This document shows, one piece after another, positions 36,001 to 42,007 of a stretch of 64,000 nucleotides of DNA. The stretch comes from Agrypnia vestita. Its lineage: Eukaryota; Arthropoda; Insecta; Trichoptera; Phryganeidae. The stretch lies in assembly GCA_016648135.1 (NCBI GenBank), contig JADDOH010011248.1, positions 1 through 64,000 on the forward strand. The letters are read 5' to 3'. The first letter of the stretch is position 1. Every line of letters starts with the position of its first letter. A program made the translations under genes and the position numbers. The notes under the pieces were generated by a model. The model had not been told where the DNA came from, did not search any database, and worked only from the letters and a program-made list of their open reading frames with translations.

Positions 36001-36837
36001 TTGTTTATTAGAGACAACACTACTATTAATAATAATAATCTTCTTCAGTGTGGTATATTTTGTTCACAAATATCGCAAAACATATCGTATATATTTGTGT
36101 ATACGTGTACAAATAAATCGAAAATCGAAAAAAATAAATCGTATTTCCCGCGCACATTGCGCGTGACCTTGACGACGGAATATTTGAATTTCGATTGCAC
36201 AACACGCGATCGGGGCGCCATCTATAACAATTCTATACGATTTTGACGGCAGAAAAACTTCTGTTTTGATTGTTGATTTAAAATATAATCCGTGATGTTT
36301 TTGAGTTGAAAATGGAACAACAGGTCACCACGGGATTTCTCTACTGGGAAAAAGTCACATTTTTCAAATTCGAAACGCGGCCGTCGAGAAATAATTAATT
36401 ACGTTCTGGACGCACCAGTGCGCCCTGGCCCCTGGGGACAGTCGCGCAAGGGTGCGGCCTGGCCCCAGAGGCTTTAATAAATAATGTACCAGCACCATTA
36501 GCATTGAACAATAGTTAAATTACCTCTTCTATCGATTCACCAGATGAATAGTACACTGATATGTATTCAGTTCTTTGTGACCAACCATGACTATTCATTA
36601 GATGTGATTTTTTATTTTGCAGGAGATTCACTGGAGATGGCCAAAAAAATATACTCCAAATGGCAGATGACGGAAGATTTTCCTGAAGTTCCTATAAAAA
36701 TTATACCCAAGAAACCTGCTGTTCAGAGATCGGAGCTATCATATAAAAAGCTTCTATTGAGGCAGCAGCGGGAAACAGAAGATGAGGAAACAGAAACACC
36801 AAACAACGTCTATTACCATGTTGTGTTATTACCATGA
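2998..36837 (+). CDS. Naglu: alpha-N-acetylglucosaminidase (NAGLU, GH89), whole gene span
   Basis: Lysosomal exo-glycosidase that removes terminal alpha-N-acetylglucosamine from heparan sulfate. Sixteen coding positions with AG/GT borders join in frame to 2406 nt (801 residues; 799 with exon 8c); human NAGLU has 743. The N-terminus is a hydrophobic signal peptide with a likely cut after residues VTA. Strong family blocks are [58 protein letters not shown].(T)PEGI.QN and LDYANKQ-like [11 protein letters not shown]. The human catalytic glutamates E316 and E446 correspond to E328 (in DPFNENKP) and E458 (in TPEGINQN). Several NxS/T sequons are present, as expected of a lysosomal glycoprotein. Two oddities: coding position 8 is present in three alternative copies, and a charged tail of about 50 residues follows the usual C-terminus. 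The introns are full of transposons but the reading frame is intact. Confidence 0.95.
3166..3326 (+). CDS. Naglu: NAGLU exon 2
   Basis: Acceptor TTGCAG, enters at phase 1, ends at phase 0 before GTTGGT. It encodes the start of the N-terminal domain ([11 protein letters not shown] ... LKNGKDMFS). Similarity to vertebrate NAGLU is weak here, as usual for this region; the assignment rests on position, phase and the join to exon 3. Confidence 0.85.
3441..3616 (+). CDS. Naglu: NAGLU exon 3
   Basis: Phase 0 in, 2 out, donor AG|GTACGC. It encodes [21 protein letters not shown], split here as [10 protein letters not shown] and [11 protein letters not shown], matching the human GSTGVAAAAGLHRYL and CGCHVAW blocks of the N-terminal domain. 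Confidence 0.92.
4388..4888 (+). pseudogene. LINE reverse transcriptase, N-terminal part
   Basis: It reads [17 protein letters not shown] and [20 protein letters not shown], the RT finger blocks (PGxDG and NYRPIS). The reading frame is lost after YIKF, where an indel moves it; the next open part starts at 4950. Confidence 0.85.
4950..6146 (+). pseudogene. LINE reverse transcriptase, palm to C-terminus
   Basis: 398 codons without a stop. RT motif A is [11 protein letters not shown], motif B is [13 protein letters not shown], and the catalytic YADD is at residues 120-123 (codon at 5307). The thumb ([18 protein letters not shown]) and the usual C-terminal LRYGIIGWG-like block follow. The length of intact frame suggests a fairly young insertion, but it is part of a truncated, frameshifted element. 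Confidence 0.9.
6400..6780 (+). pseudogene. LINE 3' tail fragment
   Basis: Scattered frames read [12 protein letters not shown] words, then [12 protein letters not shown] and [18 protein letters not shown], resembling the ACMRxxMxxxEAKEVC tail of RTE-type reverse transcriptases. It holds a local duplication of about 60 bp (the CAATGAGAAG words at 6475 and 6525). Confidence 0.45.
7056..7274 (+). CDS. Naglu: NAGLU exon 4 (start of catalytic barrel)
   Basis: Acceptor TTTTTTTTTTTAG. It encodes [17 protein letters not shown], then [20 protein letters not shown] and FAGPAFLSW, all hallmark GH89 blocks. The donor is TCATG|GTACTA, leaving two bases. Intron 3 before it holds a LINE of about 2.2 kb. 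Confidence 0.96.
7505..8390 (-). pseudogene. Jockey-clade LINE, 3' part
   Basis: The minus frame 8260-7769 reads [40 protein letters not shown] and [20 protein letters not shown], classic Jockey RT C-terminal blocks. Upstream (to about 8390) the [18 protein letters not shown] block is readable. The poly(T) at 7509-7518 on the + strand marks its poly(A) tail. RT active site and everything before it are gone. Confidence 0.87.
9300..9485 (-). pseudogene. LINE tail fragment (RTE-like)
   Basis: The minus strand reads [20 protein letters not shown], equal in pattern to the RRMLKISWTD motif of RTE/CR1 reverse transcriptases, with stop codons after it. Confidence 0.55.
9578..10234 (-). mobile_element. 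non-autonomous piggyBac-like element
   Basis: 657 bp between two TTAA sites (9574-9577 and 10235-10238). Ends CCACTTGTGCGG and, inverted, CCTCTTGAGTGA match imperfectly. Three subterminal copies of GG(A/G)CAAATCACT lie at 10122, 10172 and 10216. It keeps only the beginning of a transposase-like reading frame. Confidence 0.75.
9613..9912 (-). pseudogene. piggyBac transposase N-terminus, truncated
   Basis: 99 residues from an ATG at 9912: [20 protein letters not shown], then an acidic D/E/S-rich stretch, then [15 protein letters not shown], which resembles the F..FF..EIM. block at the start of the piggyBac transposase core. The frame ends just past it; the DDD catalytic part is absent. An intact acidic N-terminus on a deleted element could be a by-product or a captured peptide. 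Confidence 0.65.
10319..10480 (+). CDS. Naglu: NAGLU exon 5
   Basis: Acceptor TTTCAG. It encodes [33 protein letters not shown] and [16 protein letters not shown]. The last block is almost identical to human NAGLU. Donor AAAAG|GTAATG, phase 2. Confidence 0.96.
10563..11088. mobile_element. palindromic MITE, CAGGGTGTAC ends (mariner-like), full copy
   Basis: 526 bp with long inverted arms: CAGGGTGTACTAGAGCTAGC at the left and GCTAGCGCTGGTACACCCTG at the right, flanked by TA. The arms fold over most of the length. TA targets suggest Tc1/mariner mobilisation. Other copies are at 29870-30368 (full) and 1413, 19795 and 20346 (partial). Confidence 0.85.
11543..11672 (+). CDS. Naglu: NAGLU exon 6
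   Basis: Acceptor TTGCAG, donor GAG|GTATAA, phase 2 in and 0 out. It encodes [30 protein letters not shown] and VVGELFLTE, aligning with the human FPQ...L.P.DP.F..IG..FL.E segment. Confidence 0.95.
11756..11901 (+). CDS. Naglu: NAGLU exon 7 (acid/base glutamate)
   Basis: It encodes [19 protein letters not shown], with the family motif D-x-FNE; E328 matches human E316. It ends ...VDPNAIW with two bases (TG) left over. The sequence LLQ(S/A)W then comes from whichever copy of exon 8 is used. Confidence 0.95.
12552..13055. mobile_element. hAT-like MITE with CCCGCGAGATC motifs
   Basis: 504 bp; ends CAGGGAATGCAATCCCGA and (inverted) TAGGGAATGCAATCCCGA. Flanking 8-mers ATTGCAAC and ATTACAGC agree at 6 of 8 positions, as for a decayed hAT target duplication. 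The subterminal zones are rich in GGGATCCCGCGAGAT; the middle is AT-rich with no gene. Confidence 0.75.
13324..13408 (+). CDS. Naglu: NAGLU exon 8a, first alternative copy
   Basis: 85 nt, phase 2 in and 0 out, acceptor TTTAG, donor GTG|GTGAGT. It encodes [19 protein letters not shown] then KALLTSIPV. Its length matches the human segment between the two catalytic glutamates. It differs from 8b at only two bases, both changing residues (H/N and V/A in LHEVFYW versus LNEAFYW). It lies in a tandem duplication of about 345 bp that includes flanking intron. Confidence 0.88.
13672..13756 (+). CDS. Naglu: NAGLU exon 8b, second alternative copy
   Basis: 85 nt with the same phases and splice sites as 8a, 348 bp downstream. 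It encodes [19 protein letters not shown] then KALLTSIPV. Both copies are open and have intact AG/GT sites. Splicing 8a and 8b together would shift the frame, because each expects two incoming bases and ends on a codon border. Confidence 0.88.
14500..16600. repeat. dispersed roughly 300-bp repeat units in NAGLU intron
   Basis: The phrase ACCGTTTTCTCCGCGAGTAT with following ATGATAATCACA recurs with variation near 14525, 14865, 16050 and 16555. Each is followed by TCTTTACCGCGTGACA-like and CACATCTTTGCGAG-like words. GAGAGTGACGTCAC recurs at 15940 and 17593. The translated frames here are low-complexity lysine-rich and not credible genes. Confidence 0.6.
18090..19020. repeat. long inverted repeat (arms about 430 bp)
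   Basis: The left arm words GATCTGTAGAATTTAACATT, TAGACATCTG, ATCGATAGAG and TTACGTCCGCTTTCAT reappear inverted in the right arm up to 19020. The centre is near 18555. It is imperfect but continuous. A related single arm is present at 15570-15750. Confidence 0.7.
19119..19214 (+). repeat. interstitial TTAGG telomere-type repeat
   Basis: About 19 pentamers in phase (AGGTT/TTAGG), with variants TTGGG, TTAAG, TTCGA and TTGTG. TTAGG is the ancestral arthropod telomere unit. Confidence 0.8.
19795..19990 (+). repeat. right half of the CAGGGTGT palindromic MITE
   Basis: It runs from TAATGATAGTCCAACGTTTT to ACCCTGTATA, matching the right arm of the copy at 10563. Confidence 0.65.
20142..20345 (+). 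CDS. small ORF with one membrane segment, in NAGLU intron
   Basis: A 67-residue ORF of unknown family lies between 8b and 8c. It starts [20 protein letters not shown], continues with a charged [12 protein letters not shown] stretch, then one hydrophobic segment ([20 protein letters not shown]) and a basic end ([10 protein letters not shown]). It is flanked on both sides by pieces of the CAGGGTGT-ended repeat. Base composition is more even than its surroundings. It could be a retro-copied exon, a nested gene, or chance. Confidence 0.25.
   Translation: MNYTDSFTHLSVVIWKHYGFVYFHKDTRGWHTLSVFTTIIILLVSFTMCVWLVHYALKENVSGRMKS
20346..20652 (+). repeat. right-hand portion of the CAGGGTGT palindromic MITE
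   Basis: From TTTCAAAAATTAAAATTTTT through ACACCCTGTA; diverged from 10563-11088 but collinear with its right two thirds. Together with 19795-19990 it brackets the small ORF at 20142. Confidence 0.65.
20721..20838. mobile_element. PIF/Harbinger-like hairpin MITE
   Basis: 118 bp; arms CCGACATACCTCACTTCGCG and inverse, then TTCGTATTCGTTTTGCGG with its inverse. TTA flanks both sides. Confidence 0.75.
21101..21592. mobile_element. possible hAT-like element, GC-rich interior
   Basis: Ends CCCAGTATACCCAGAACAG and (inverted) CACAGTATACTAAGAACAG; flanks share GTATTAC (7 bp). The interior holds a GC-rich section at 21400-21540 (GCGGCGGCTGCGAGCGCG, CGTGCGTGCGTACACGGCG) in otherwise AT-rich DNA. Confidence 0.5.
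21892..21970 (+). CDS. Naglu: NAGLU exon 8c, divergent alternative copy
   Basis: 79 nt, phase 2 in and 0 out, acceptor TTTCTCTAG, donor AAA|GTAAGA. It encodes [17 protein letters not shown] then HSLLTSVAK: two residues shorter than 8a/8b and clearly diverged, but with the same LLQxWMF...YW frame. It sits 8.1 kb after 8b and 6.7 kb before exon 9. It could be the older copy or a specialised isoform exon. Confidence 0.85.
22081..22160 (+). repeat. direct repeat before G-rich element
   Basis: TACTAAAATAGTTTTTAGTA at about 22083 is repeated at about 22141, with a third weaker copy near 22717. Confidence 0.5.
22164..22662. mobile_element. inverted-repeat element with G-runs
   Basis: Ends AGGGAACTTACCCATAC and (inverted) AGGGAACATACCCATAC, then TGACCCA in both. 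Inside each end lie runs of G (GGGGGGGAGGGGG at 22197, GGGGGGGGGG at 22601) and the phrase TCTTCAAAATACCACGCTTG / TCTTGGAATATACTACACGT. No target duplication was found. Confidence 0.55.
23011..23628. repeat. outer palindrome split by a MITE
   Basis: The left arm 23011-23086 (GCCAGAAAATACGAACC, GGCTACTTAAACAGGCTGCC, then poly T) is mirrored by the right arm 23552-23628. The arms would abut at TTTTAATATATTAAAA if the inner element were absent. Confidence 0.8.
23087..23551. mobile_element. palindromic MITE, CAGGGTGGAAAAAATCA ends
   Basis: 465 bp; arms CAGGGTGGAAAAAATCA then GGGCCCTGAAGGG, mirrored at the right; TA on both sides. The body holds GGGAATCGAACC at 23231, the inverse of a tRNA B-box (GGTTCGATTCCC), so a SINE piece may be embedded. 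Confidence 0.8.
24420..24690 (-). repeat. dispersed repeat shared with 57560-57870
   Basis: Read on the minus strand it matches 57560-57870: TTTATATGGGAAACATGTAT, TCACTTTAC, CACACATTATCAA and CTAAATCATTTTCTTTCATA. No coding capacity; family unknown. Confidence 0.6.
24705..24870 (+). repeat. short direct repeat
   Basis: The words AATGTC(A/G)CCACAAAATTA then TTTTGCTCTTTTT(A/G)AAGAAG occur at 24702 and again at 24831, about 128 bp apart. Confidence 0.6.
25327..26673 (+). mobile_element. piggyBac-like relic, TTAA-flanked
   Basis: Ends CCCCTTAAGAGTC and (inverted) CCCTTTAAGGGGC between TTAA sites at 25323 and 26674. The words CAGACATTCTCTGGTA occur near both ends (25431, 26515). A short acidic reading frame lies at 26126-26323. 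1347 bp is too short for a full transposase. Confidence 0.6.
26126..26323 (+). pseudogene. acidic peptide remnant in piggyBac-like element
   Basis: It reads [20 protein letters not shown], then [20 protein letters not shown]. Acidic, serine-rich leaders are usual before the piggyBac transposase core, but no core follows. A splice acceptor (TTTTTTATGCAG at 26094) precedes it and AACATGTAAGT at 25642 could be the donor. There is no clear ATG, so it is likely broken. Confidence 0.35.
26680..28590. other. intron sequence, no recognisable gene
   Basis: Part of the intron between 8c and 9. The interval 27000-28380 is more complex and less AT-rich than its surroundings (for example ACCGCGCTGGGGCTTGTGG near 27123 and AGACATGGGCGTACAG near 27833), as in an old retroelement. 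I find no protein motif, LTR or terminal repeat. Confidence 0.4.
28651..28800 (+). CDS. Naglu: NAGLU exon 9
   Basis: Acceptor TTTTCAG, phase 0 in and out, 50 codons. It encodes [19 protein letters not shown] and [20 protein letters not shown], the best conserved block of the family. It joins in frame to 8a, 8b or 8c. Confidence 0.97.
28952..29045 (+). mobile_element. tRNA-derived SINE
   Basis: Pol III A box TAGCCTAGTGG at 28961 and a perfect B box GGTTCGATTCC at 29005, followed by a T-rich end (29037-29045). The cloverleaf stems do not close well, so it is a SINE head and not a working tRNA. Confidence 0.75.
29538..29753 (+). CDS. Naglu: NAGLU exon 10 (second catalytic glutamate)
   Basis: 72 codons, phase 0. 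It encodes [19 protein letters not shown], whose E458 matches human E446, then [19 protein letters not shown]. The donor is ATG|GTTAGT. Confidence 0.97.
29870..30368. mobile_element. palindromic MITE, CAGGGTGTACC ends, full copy
   Basis: 499 bp; GCTAGCAGCAGAAACTTGGC in the left arm and GCCAAGTTTCTGCTGCTAGC in the right. TA at both flanks. Same family as 10563-11088. Confidence 0.85.
30684..31002. mobile_element. Harbinger-like MITE related to 1713-1892
   Basis: Ends GGCCGGCGCCACACTG and (inverted) GGCCGACGCCACG, with the shared inner phrase GTGGAACGCCGCTACATTTA (compare 1757). Left flank TTA, right flank TCA, so the duplication has decayed. Confidence 0.65.
31010..31600. other. intron 10 remainder, nothing recognised
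   Basis: AT-rich sequence with no repeat partner in this window and no open frame of note. Confidence 0.4.
31611..31697 (+). CDS. Naglu: NAGLU exon 11
   Basis: 29 codons, phase 0: [29 protein letters not shown]. It matches human VYNCSG and RRPSLQMNT. The donor is TGG|GTAAAC; the following intron is only 72 bp. Confidence 0.92.
31770..31960 (+). CDS. Naglu: NAGLU exon 12
   Basis: It encodes [32 protein letters not shown] and the helical stretch up to DLVEFE. The NTWTWY junction with exon 11 aligns with human NTSIWY, which fixes both splice sites. Phase 0 in, 2 out. Confidence 0.95.
32103..32223 (+). CDS. Naglu: NAGLU exon 13
   Basis: It encodes [20 protein letters not shown], then [20 protein letters not shown], aligning with human LDEVLAS...FLLGSWLEQAR. 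Donor CAA|GTAATT, phase 0. Confidence 0.95.
32224..33370. other. intron 13; one Tigger/pogo-like terminal sequence
   Basis: Mostly plain AT-rich intron. At 33068-33095 the phrase TTTCGAATTAACAAGGTTCT then ACTGTA resembles the inward-reading end of a Tigger/pogo element (related words at 53795 and 60740). No matching left end was found with confidence. Confidence 0.4.
33371..33464 (+). CDS. Naglu: NAGLU exon 14
   Basis: It encodes [20 protein letters not shown] and [11 protein letters not shown], aligning with human YEQNSRYQLTLWGPEG and ILDYANKQLAG. The next intron is 81 bp. Phase 0 in, 1 out. Confidence 0.96.
33546..33716 (+). CDS. Naglu: NAGLU exon 15
   Basis: It encodes [20 protein letters not shown] through [11 protein letters not shown], aligning with human [20 protein letters not shown]. 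The donor is ATGG|GTAAAT, phase 1. Confidence 0.95.
33826..35080 (-). pseudogene. LINE reverse transcriptase, two frame pieces
   Basis: Minus frame 35074-34658 reads [17 protein letters not shown] and [15 protein letters not shown] motifs B and C. Frame 34577-34062 reads [18 protein letters not shown] and the C-terminal region. An indel near 34600-34660 separates them. Motif A and the 5' part are missing. The poly(T) at 33829-33843 on the + strand is its poly(A) tail. It lies in NAGLU intron 15, opposite to the gene. Confidence 0.87.
35090..36622. other. rest of intron 15, no gene seen
   Basis: AT-rich up to 36100; 36140-36480 is more GC-rich (GCGCGTGACCTTGACGACGG, GACAGTCGCGCAAGGGTGCG) with no frame or terminal repeat that I can assign. 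Confidence 0.35.
36623..36837 (+). CDS. Naglu: NAGLU exon 16 (terminal, long tail)
   Basis: Acceptor TTTTGCAG; it encodes [14 protein letters not shown], matching human GDTVDLAKKIF, then continues about 50 residues past the human end. The extra part is charged ([29 protein letters not shown]) and ends VYYHVVLLP. The stop is TGA at 36835. Confidence 0.93.
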
Positions 36838-36976
36838 TTTAATTTTTTTGTCTTATTTTTATTTAGAGTTATAAATGATAAACTATAGAAAATTATTTAT
36901 GATCATTCCGCCCAAAGTCCTGGATCTATATTCCAAATGATATTTAAATATTCCTCTGTGAAAATTAATTGTTCTA

Positions 36977-36982
36977 AATAAA
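36977..36982 (+). terminator. polyadenylation signal for NAGLU
   Basis: AATAAA lies 140 bp after the NAGLU stop codon. It is the first canonical signal seen in the AT-rich 3' flank, so the 3' UTR is probably short. Confidence 0.6.
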
Positions 36983-37381
36983 ATATTTAAATTCTCAAAT
37001 ATTGGAAAATTATATTTTTAAGATATTTGTTTAATTGAATCAATTTTAAATTGTGGATTAAAATTATTTAAACATTTGCTCGTGTTCTTAATTTGATCGG
37101 CACTTGATTGTACATGTATTCCCCTTGATGAAATATTATTTTGAAGTTGCATCATCCTTTGCCTTTTTTGAGCACCTGTGAAATGTTAATCCTGCCAAAT
37201 ATCAGGCAAGAGATTGCCACACTGAGGGAATACAAGAAGGCGCTGCAAAATAGCTCAATATCTATGCATGGCAATATCGTTTCTTACCCTGTACGCCGCT
37301 TTAAGTCCCGAAAACCCTATTGCAATGATTCATTAACCTGAATAATCCTTATCAAGTACAAATTTCAAAATTTCTATTATA

Positions 37382-38283
37382 TGAGGTGTGTTAAAAAATA
37401 CAATGAATGAATTTTTATAGCAGTAACTACTGACGCTACATTGATGTGAAGTATCGATCCCGGTAGTCTGTTCCTTTGATAATAATAGTGACAAATAAGA
37501 ACGAGTTGTGACGTATCAACTTCCAGAGCCCGGAGAGTTAGGTCATATTTACCGTGTCTGTCACGCGTCATGGATTTCTAACAACGCTTGTTTTATTTCA
37601 AGTTACAAAATAGTGCCAAAGAAGCTTATAAAATGTTAAAATCAGTGTATGGAGATAATGTGATGACCATGAAGATTGTTTACAAGTGGTGTGAGTGATT
37701 TGAAAGCGGAAATGAGTCCGTTCAAGACGAGCAAAGGTTGGGACGTTCTTCAACCTCAGAAACATAGGAATGCGCGCAAGAAGTCTCAAAAATGAGCACA
37801 AAAAGAAGGCTCAAACAGGCGATTGGCTATTTGAGAATTTGCTGAAAAACTGAACATCTTGTACAGGTCCGTGCAAAGCATTTTAACTGATAATTTGCAA
37901 ATGAGACGAGTGAGTGCTGCATCACGACAATGCACCGAGCCACATCTCGCTTCTGATCCACGAGTTATTGGCCGAAAAAAAAATTCTGTCTCTCCGCAAT
38001 CCGCCTTACTCCTCGGATTTAGCACTGTGCGACTTCTGGATCTTCCTAAAAATAAAAATCGTGCTGAATGGACAATTTTTCGTTACCATTTCCGACGTTG
38101 AGAATGCCACGACAGAGCAGCTGAAGGCCCTTCCGAGAGAAGCCTACTAGAAATGCTTCCAATCATTGGGATAAGTGCATCGCCAGCCAAGGAGAGCACT
38201 TTGAAGGAGATAAAGTCAAATTTGTCATAAACTTATTTCATCGTTGTTTCACATTATTCACCTTATATTTCTCTCATACCTCG
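37382..38283 (+). mobile_element. mariner element, internally deleted
   Basis: About 900 bp between TA sites; ends TGAGGTGTGTTAAAAAAT and (inverted) CGAGGTATGAGAGAAATAT are similar. It sits 540 bp after the NAGLU stop. Transposase reading frames are interrupted by several stops. Confidence 0.8.
37600..38225 (+). pseudogene. mariner transposase, broken
   Basis: Frames in order: EAYKMLKSVYGDNVMTM with IVYKWCE (N-terminal HTH region), SVQDEQRLGRSSTSET (linker), then directly LHHDNAPSH (second catalytic Asp) and NPPYSSDLALCDFWIFLK (third Asp, D34D spacing pattern). The stretch with the first catalytic Asp is deleted at about 37905-37915. Multiple frameshifts and stops; inactive. Confidence 0.82.
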
Positions 38284-38289
38284 TACATG

Positions 38290-39187
38290 TCGAAATTAAG
38301 ATTCTTCTTATTATAATGTTTCATATTACCAAATAACTTAATAAATTTTTTTTTAATTATTGACTAGTAGTGAAGAGATAAATTGCTACTCATTGGTGTG
38401 AGCGTGACTGGTTTTTTGATGATATCGGTAATTGAAAATTGTAACTGGTCTCCTTTTTTTTAATAATATAATATCAAAGATGATCAATAAATATTGAATT
38501 GTATTATTCATTCAATATACTAAAACGTTCCTTCGCGTAAAAAACATTTCATATTGCTTTATGGCGTAAATAAGTAAATCAAAATATAAAAATCTTAAAT
38601 TCTTTAATAAAATAAATATTTTCAGATACTTAATCACTGTTAGTGATTTAGATTAGTGATTGACTTTCTTGGTTATTCTAAATGCGTTAATTGCATCAAG
38701 TACGTGTTACTTATATTGTGTTTTCATACTTACATTTCTACGTAGGTACATTTCAATTACCATTCCAGCAATTTTGGTTTATGGTACGATTCTCATAAAA
38801 AATACAACTTAGAGAAATTAATTTAACATAAATATTTTTCTTATAATGAATGATGTCTTATAACTGTAAATAAATAGTAGTAATTAAACTTAAATTAATC
38901 TGCAAATTTATCTGATGTACATATAAAATGATTATTGAAATCTTTATTTAACATTCGCTTGAATACCAAATCACTGTTTGCATGTTCTTACAGTTGGAAA
39001 ATAGTCGAGAATGTTTATCTTTCTTTCGTTTAATCAATAATATATGTATCAAAATAAATCATAAATACATTTTTTCTATGCCATTTTTCTGTGAAAAATT
39101 TGCGTAAAGGAACATTAGATTCAATTAATTCCTAGTAAAGCTGTGTGATTTGATGATGAATGATTCTGAAAATGTCGCTTCTATGTT
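38290..39187. other. intergenic AT-rich DNA between NAGLU and the WAP gene
   Basis: No open frame, no terminal repeats. It separates two convergent genes (NAGLU on +, WAP on -). Confidence 0.4.
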
Positions 39188-39330
39188 CTACACCTCAGGT
39201 AGATAGCAACCCAAGGCCCCGCATTTATTTCTGCAGCACTTCTTATTGCCTCGACAGTCTCCGTCGGATGAGCACATGTTAGAGCAGAACCAGGGACCTT
39301 CAGGTACCTCAGGGCAGGTTCCTGCTTTCA
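39188..39330 (-). CDS. WAP-domain protein, last exon with second WAP domain
   Basis: Acceptor TTTACAG, then KAGTCPEVPEGPWFCSNMC, SSDGDCRGNKKCC and RNKCGALGCYLPEV, stop TAG. All eight WAP cysteines are present. The phase fits the donor at 40638, so the protein has two tandem WAP domains and ends three residues after the last one. Both repeats begin with the same KAG-C linker, which suggests domain duplication. A TTTATT on the + strand at 38943 could be the polyadenylation signal (AATAAA on the minus strand). Confidence 0.87.
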
Positions 39331-40637
39331 CTGTAAATGTATAATTATGTTATTCACAATGTTATATGCTTACAGTACATATATACAATTCTAGGGAATA
39401 TTCGTAAGTCGATGGAATGAAAGAGCGATTGGTATTTAATGTTTATTCCTCGACCGGAGATAGGCTCCGGGAGCAGATAAGATATACAGGTTACGGGGTG
39501 TAAATGAGTAAATTATTAATTATAAAAGAAATGGTAAAAAATATCAAACACGTATATAATTGGACAAGGAGAAATGATGACGTGCAGAAGATCTTACGGC
39601 AGAAACCCGATTCGTATGGTATCGCCATGTCCTAGCTCGACCCCTTTATTTATATCGCGGAGATTAAACAAAACTCTGGTTCGGGCGATAGGTACATGGC
39701 ACAGGGTTGAACAGGTACCGCTACACAATCTATATACTCTAAGGTTATATGAGAGCATACATTGTCAATGTCTACATACATATATACTCAATAATGGTTA
39801 AAATACCCGCATAATTTCCATAAATTTTTTTTTGGGAAAAGCAACTGTCTATAGTTATTAGTTAACGACAAATTAAAGTAAACAAATTACACTCTGACTA
39901 TAATGTATATTTTAAAAATAAAATTAACAAATTAACACTTCCTAGTGATGAGTCAATGAGGAATATAGACAAATTGGAAAAGATCAGGGATGGCAACATT
40001 TTTCAGAAGCGTTTCAAAATATATGCTCAATTCTTATAAATAATTATGGTAAATAATTATGCCGCATGATAAATAGCGAAAAAATAAATTAATCCATTAG
40101 ATTTGATAAATTTTTAATTCAATTGGCTGGAATAATATTCGAAAAACATATATTTCCTGTAATTAATTTTAAAATTAAGTCAACAAATAACTCAAATATT
40201 ATGTAGTACAAAATTTCAATAAAAATTGTATTTTAAATTAAAATGTTGCACCACAAAGTGATTGCCAAATCATTTGATGATATGAGGTGAACAGAGTTTG
40301 AATAAAATTCTCCATTATTGCGATTCATTAGAATGTATAATATTCTTCATTCACAAAGCAAAAAGAACATTTTATTGCAATTGACAATATGATCATTGAT
40401 GCAATAGATAAAACAACTTCCTTGTATATATATTATACCTTTTGTAATATAATAATATAACAAAATATGATATTATTTAGATGACATTATGTTATACCAT
40501 CATGGATGGGACATGTCATGCATGTGTTGTGCTAAACTAAACAAACAAAATAAAATAGACTTTGATACACTAGCAAAAGTGCTACTATATATATTGTACA
40601 GATGGATATTTTAGTTCCTGGTTGGAATTTGACTCAC
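39331..40637 (-). other. intron of the WAP gene
   Basis: Bounded by the donor at 40637 and acceptor at 39331 on the minus strand; 1307 bp, AT-rich. The segment 39400-39780 is somewhat more GC-rich and not assigned. Confidence 0.7.
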
Positions 40638-40829
40638 CAAGGTAAGGATTCTTTCTAGCTGTGACTGGCCGGGAGCAAATCCGTCCCCCACATCCTGTCC
40701 CGCAACACTTGTAGGCTCCCTGGCAGTCCTGGTCCACCTGGCAGCTGTCCCAGCACACTCGGCGGGGGAGGGGAGGAGGGCAATCTCCCGCCTTCTGCAC
40801 CAGCAGCGAGGGTTGCGCGACACTCTCAT
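40638..40829 (-). CDS. WAP-domain protein, exon with first WAP domain
   Basis: The minus-strand exon starts after ATTGTAG and ends CTTG|GTGAGT (phase 1 in, 1 out). It reads ESVAQPSLLVQKAGDCPPPL, then a complete whey-acidic-protein (four-disulfide core) domain with eight cysteines in the family order, including CWDSC, DQDC, KCCGTGCGG and IC. WAP proteins are small and secreted, and act as protease inhibitors or antimicrobials; a role of that sort is inference. The G left at the donor completes the V codon at the start of the next exon, giving NPYLVKAG. The start codon is not in this exon. The ATG at the acceptor is out of frame with the WAP domain, so it is not the start. Confidence 0.85.
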
Positions 40830-42000
40830 CTACAATAGTTTAATTTCATTTATTGTTCATATATTTAGTAATTCATCCATACAAATTTTAATTAATTTTA
40901 AAACAATTTTTAATAATTACGTAGTGAAATAATGTTGGAAATGTGTTTATGTGTACCTGTATGTGTTCAATTCATGGTGGGTAAATAGATATACAAGCTG
41001 AAATGTTGCATGAAGGTATTGATTACCCTGAGACAGACATAAAAATAATGTAGTCTCACACTTGTAAAGTTACATGAGTATATATTTATAAAGATCAGTT
41101 GTTTGATCACTAGTAATTGTAAGTTAAGAAAAAAGCATAGATTTTTATACAAACAAGTTGTTTGATTGGTGGAAAATGCAATAAATATGTTGGTATAATA
41201 ATACTGATACTAATACTGATCAAACAACAAGTCTTAAAGAATCACACAAAAATGTTTTTTTCTCTTTCAACTCGTGAATCTAAAGAATGCTGTAGAATTA
41301 GTGCAGAATGAACCGTCATTCAATGTGTAGGTACTGTATCTTGTTCGCAGAGCTGAATGACTAAGTGGTACATTCTGTAAATCTTCCAGATTTGAGAGCA
41401 AAGTTTCATCCATGTATATATATCTTAACTCTCAATTATGTAGATGTCAACCCATTTTAATAATAAAATGATAAGTTAAATTAAAAATACTATTATATTG
41501 TAACACACATACATGTATACCTTTTGCACAAATATGTGTTTCTGGATCAAAAAAGTATTGACAAATTCAATTAAATATGCACTACAATTAAAATCTCCCT
41601 GGTGGGGAACTAAACCCTGCCCTCTCGCATCATCACTACATCATTGAGAAACACAAATAAATTGTGAATGTAAAAATATTTAAAGTTCTCTTTTAATACT
41701 TGCTCACTTCAAATCTACATAACTATTTTTGAAGCAAAATAAAATTTGATGTTATAATGCATCTATAATAAAGTATACTAAAAATACAAATAGGTATATT
41801 CTAACACAAATATTGGCATCAAATACTTATATATGTATGATAATTTAACATTAATGTTAAACTTTAATTAAAACACACTAGAGTTAATTGATTCAACACT
41901 GTTTTATTTTGTCAGCCAAAAAATTAAAAATTACAAAATTATTGTTACATATATTATATTCATAGACACGAATATGAATGTATCTTAAACCAACAATTAA
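40830..42000. other. AT-rich stretch upstream of WAP exon
   Basis: At 41133-41180 there is a fragment of the Harbinger-like hairpin MITE (AAGCATAGATTTTTATAC, TTGTTTGATTGGTGGAAAA). At 41600-41640 AACTAAACCCTGCCCTCTCG is a weak inverse B-box-like word. If the WAP gene has another small exon it should be here, but I could not see one. Confidence 0.4.
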
Positions 42001-42007
42001 ATTAAAT

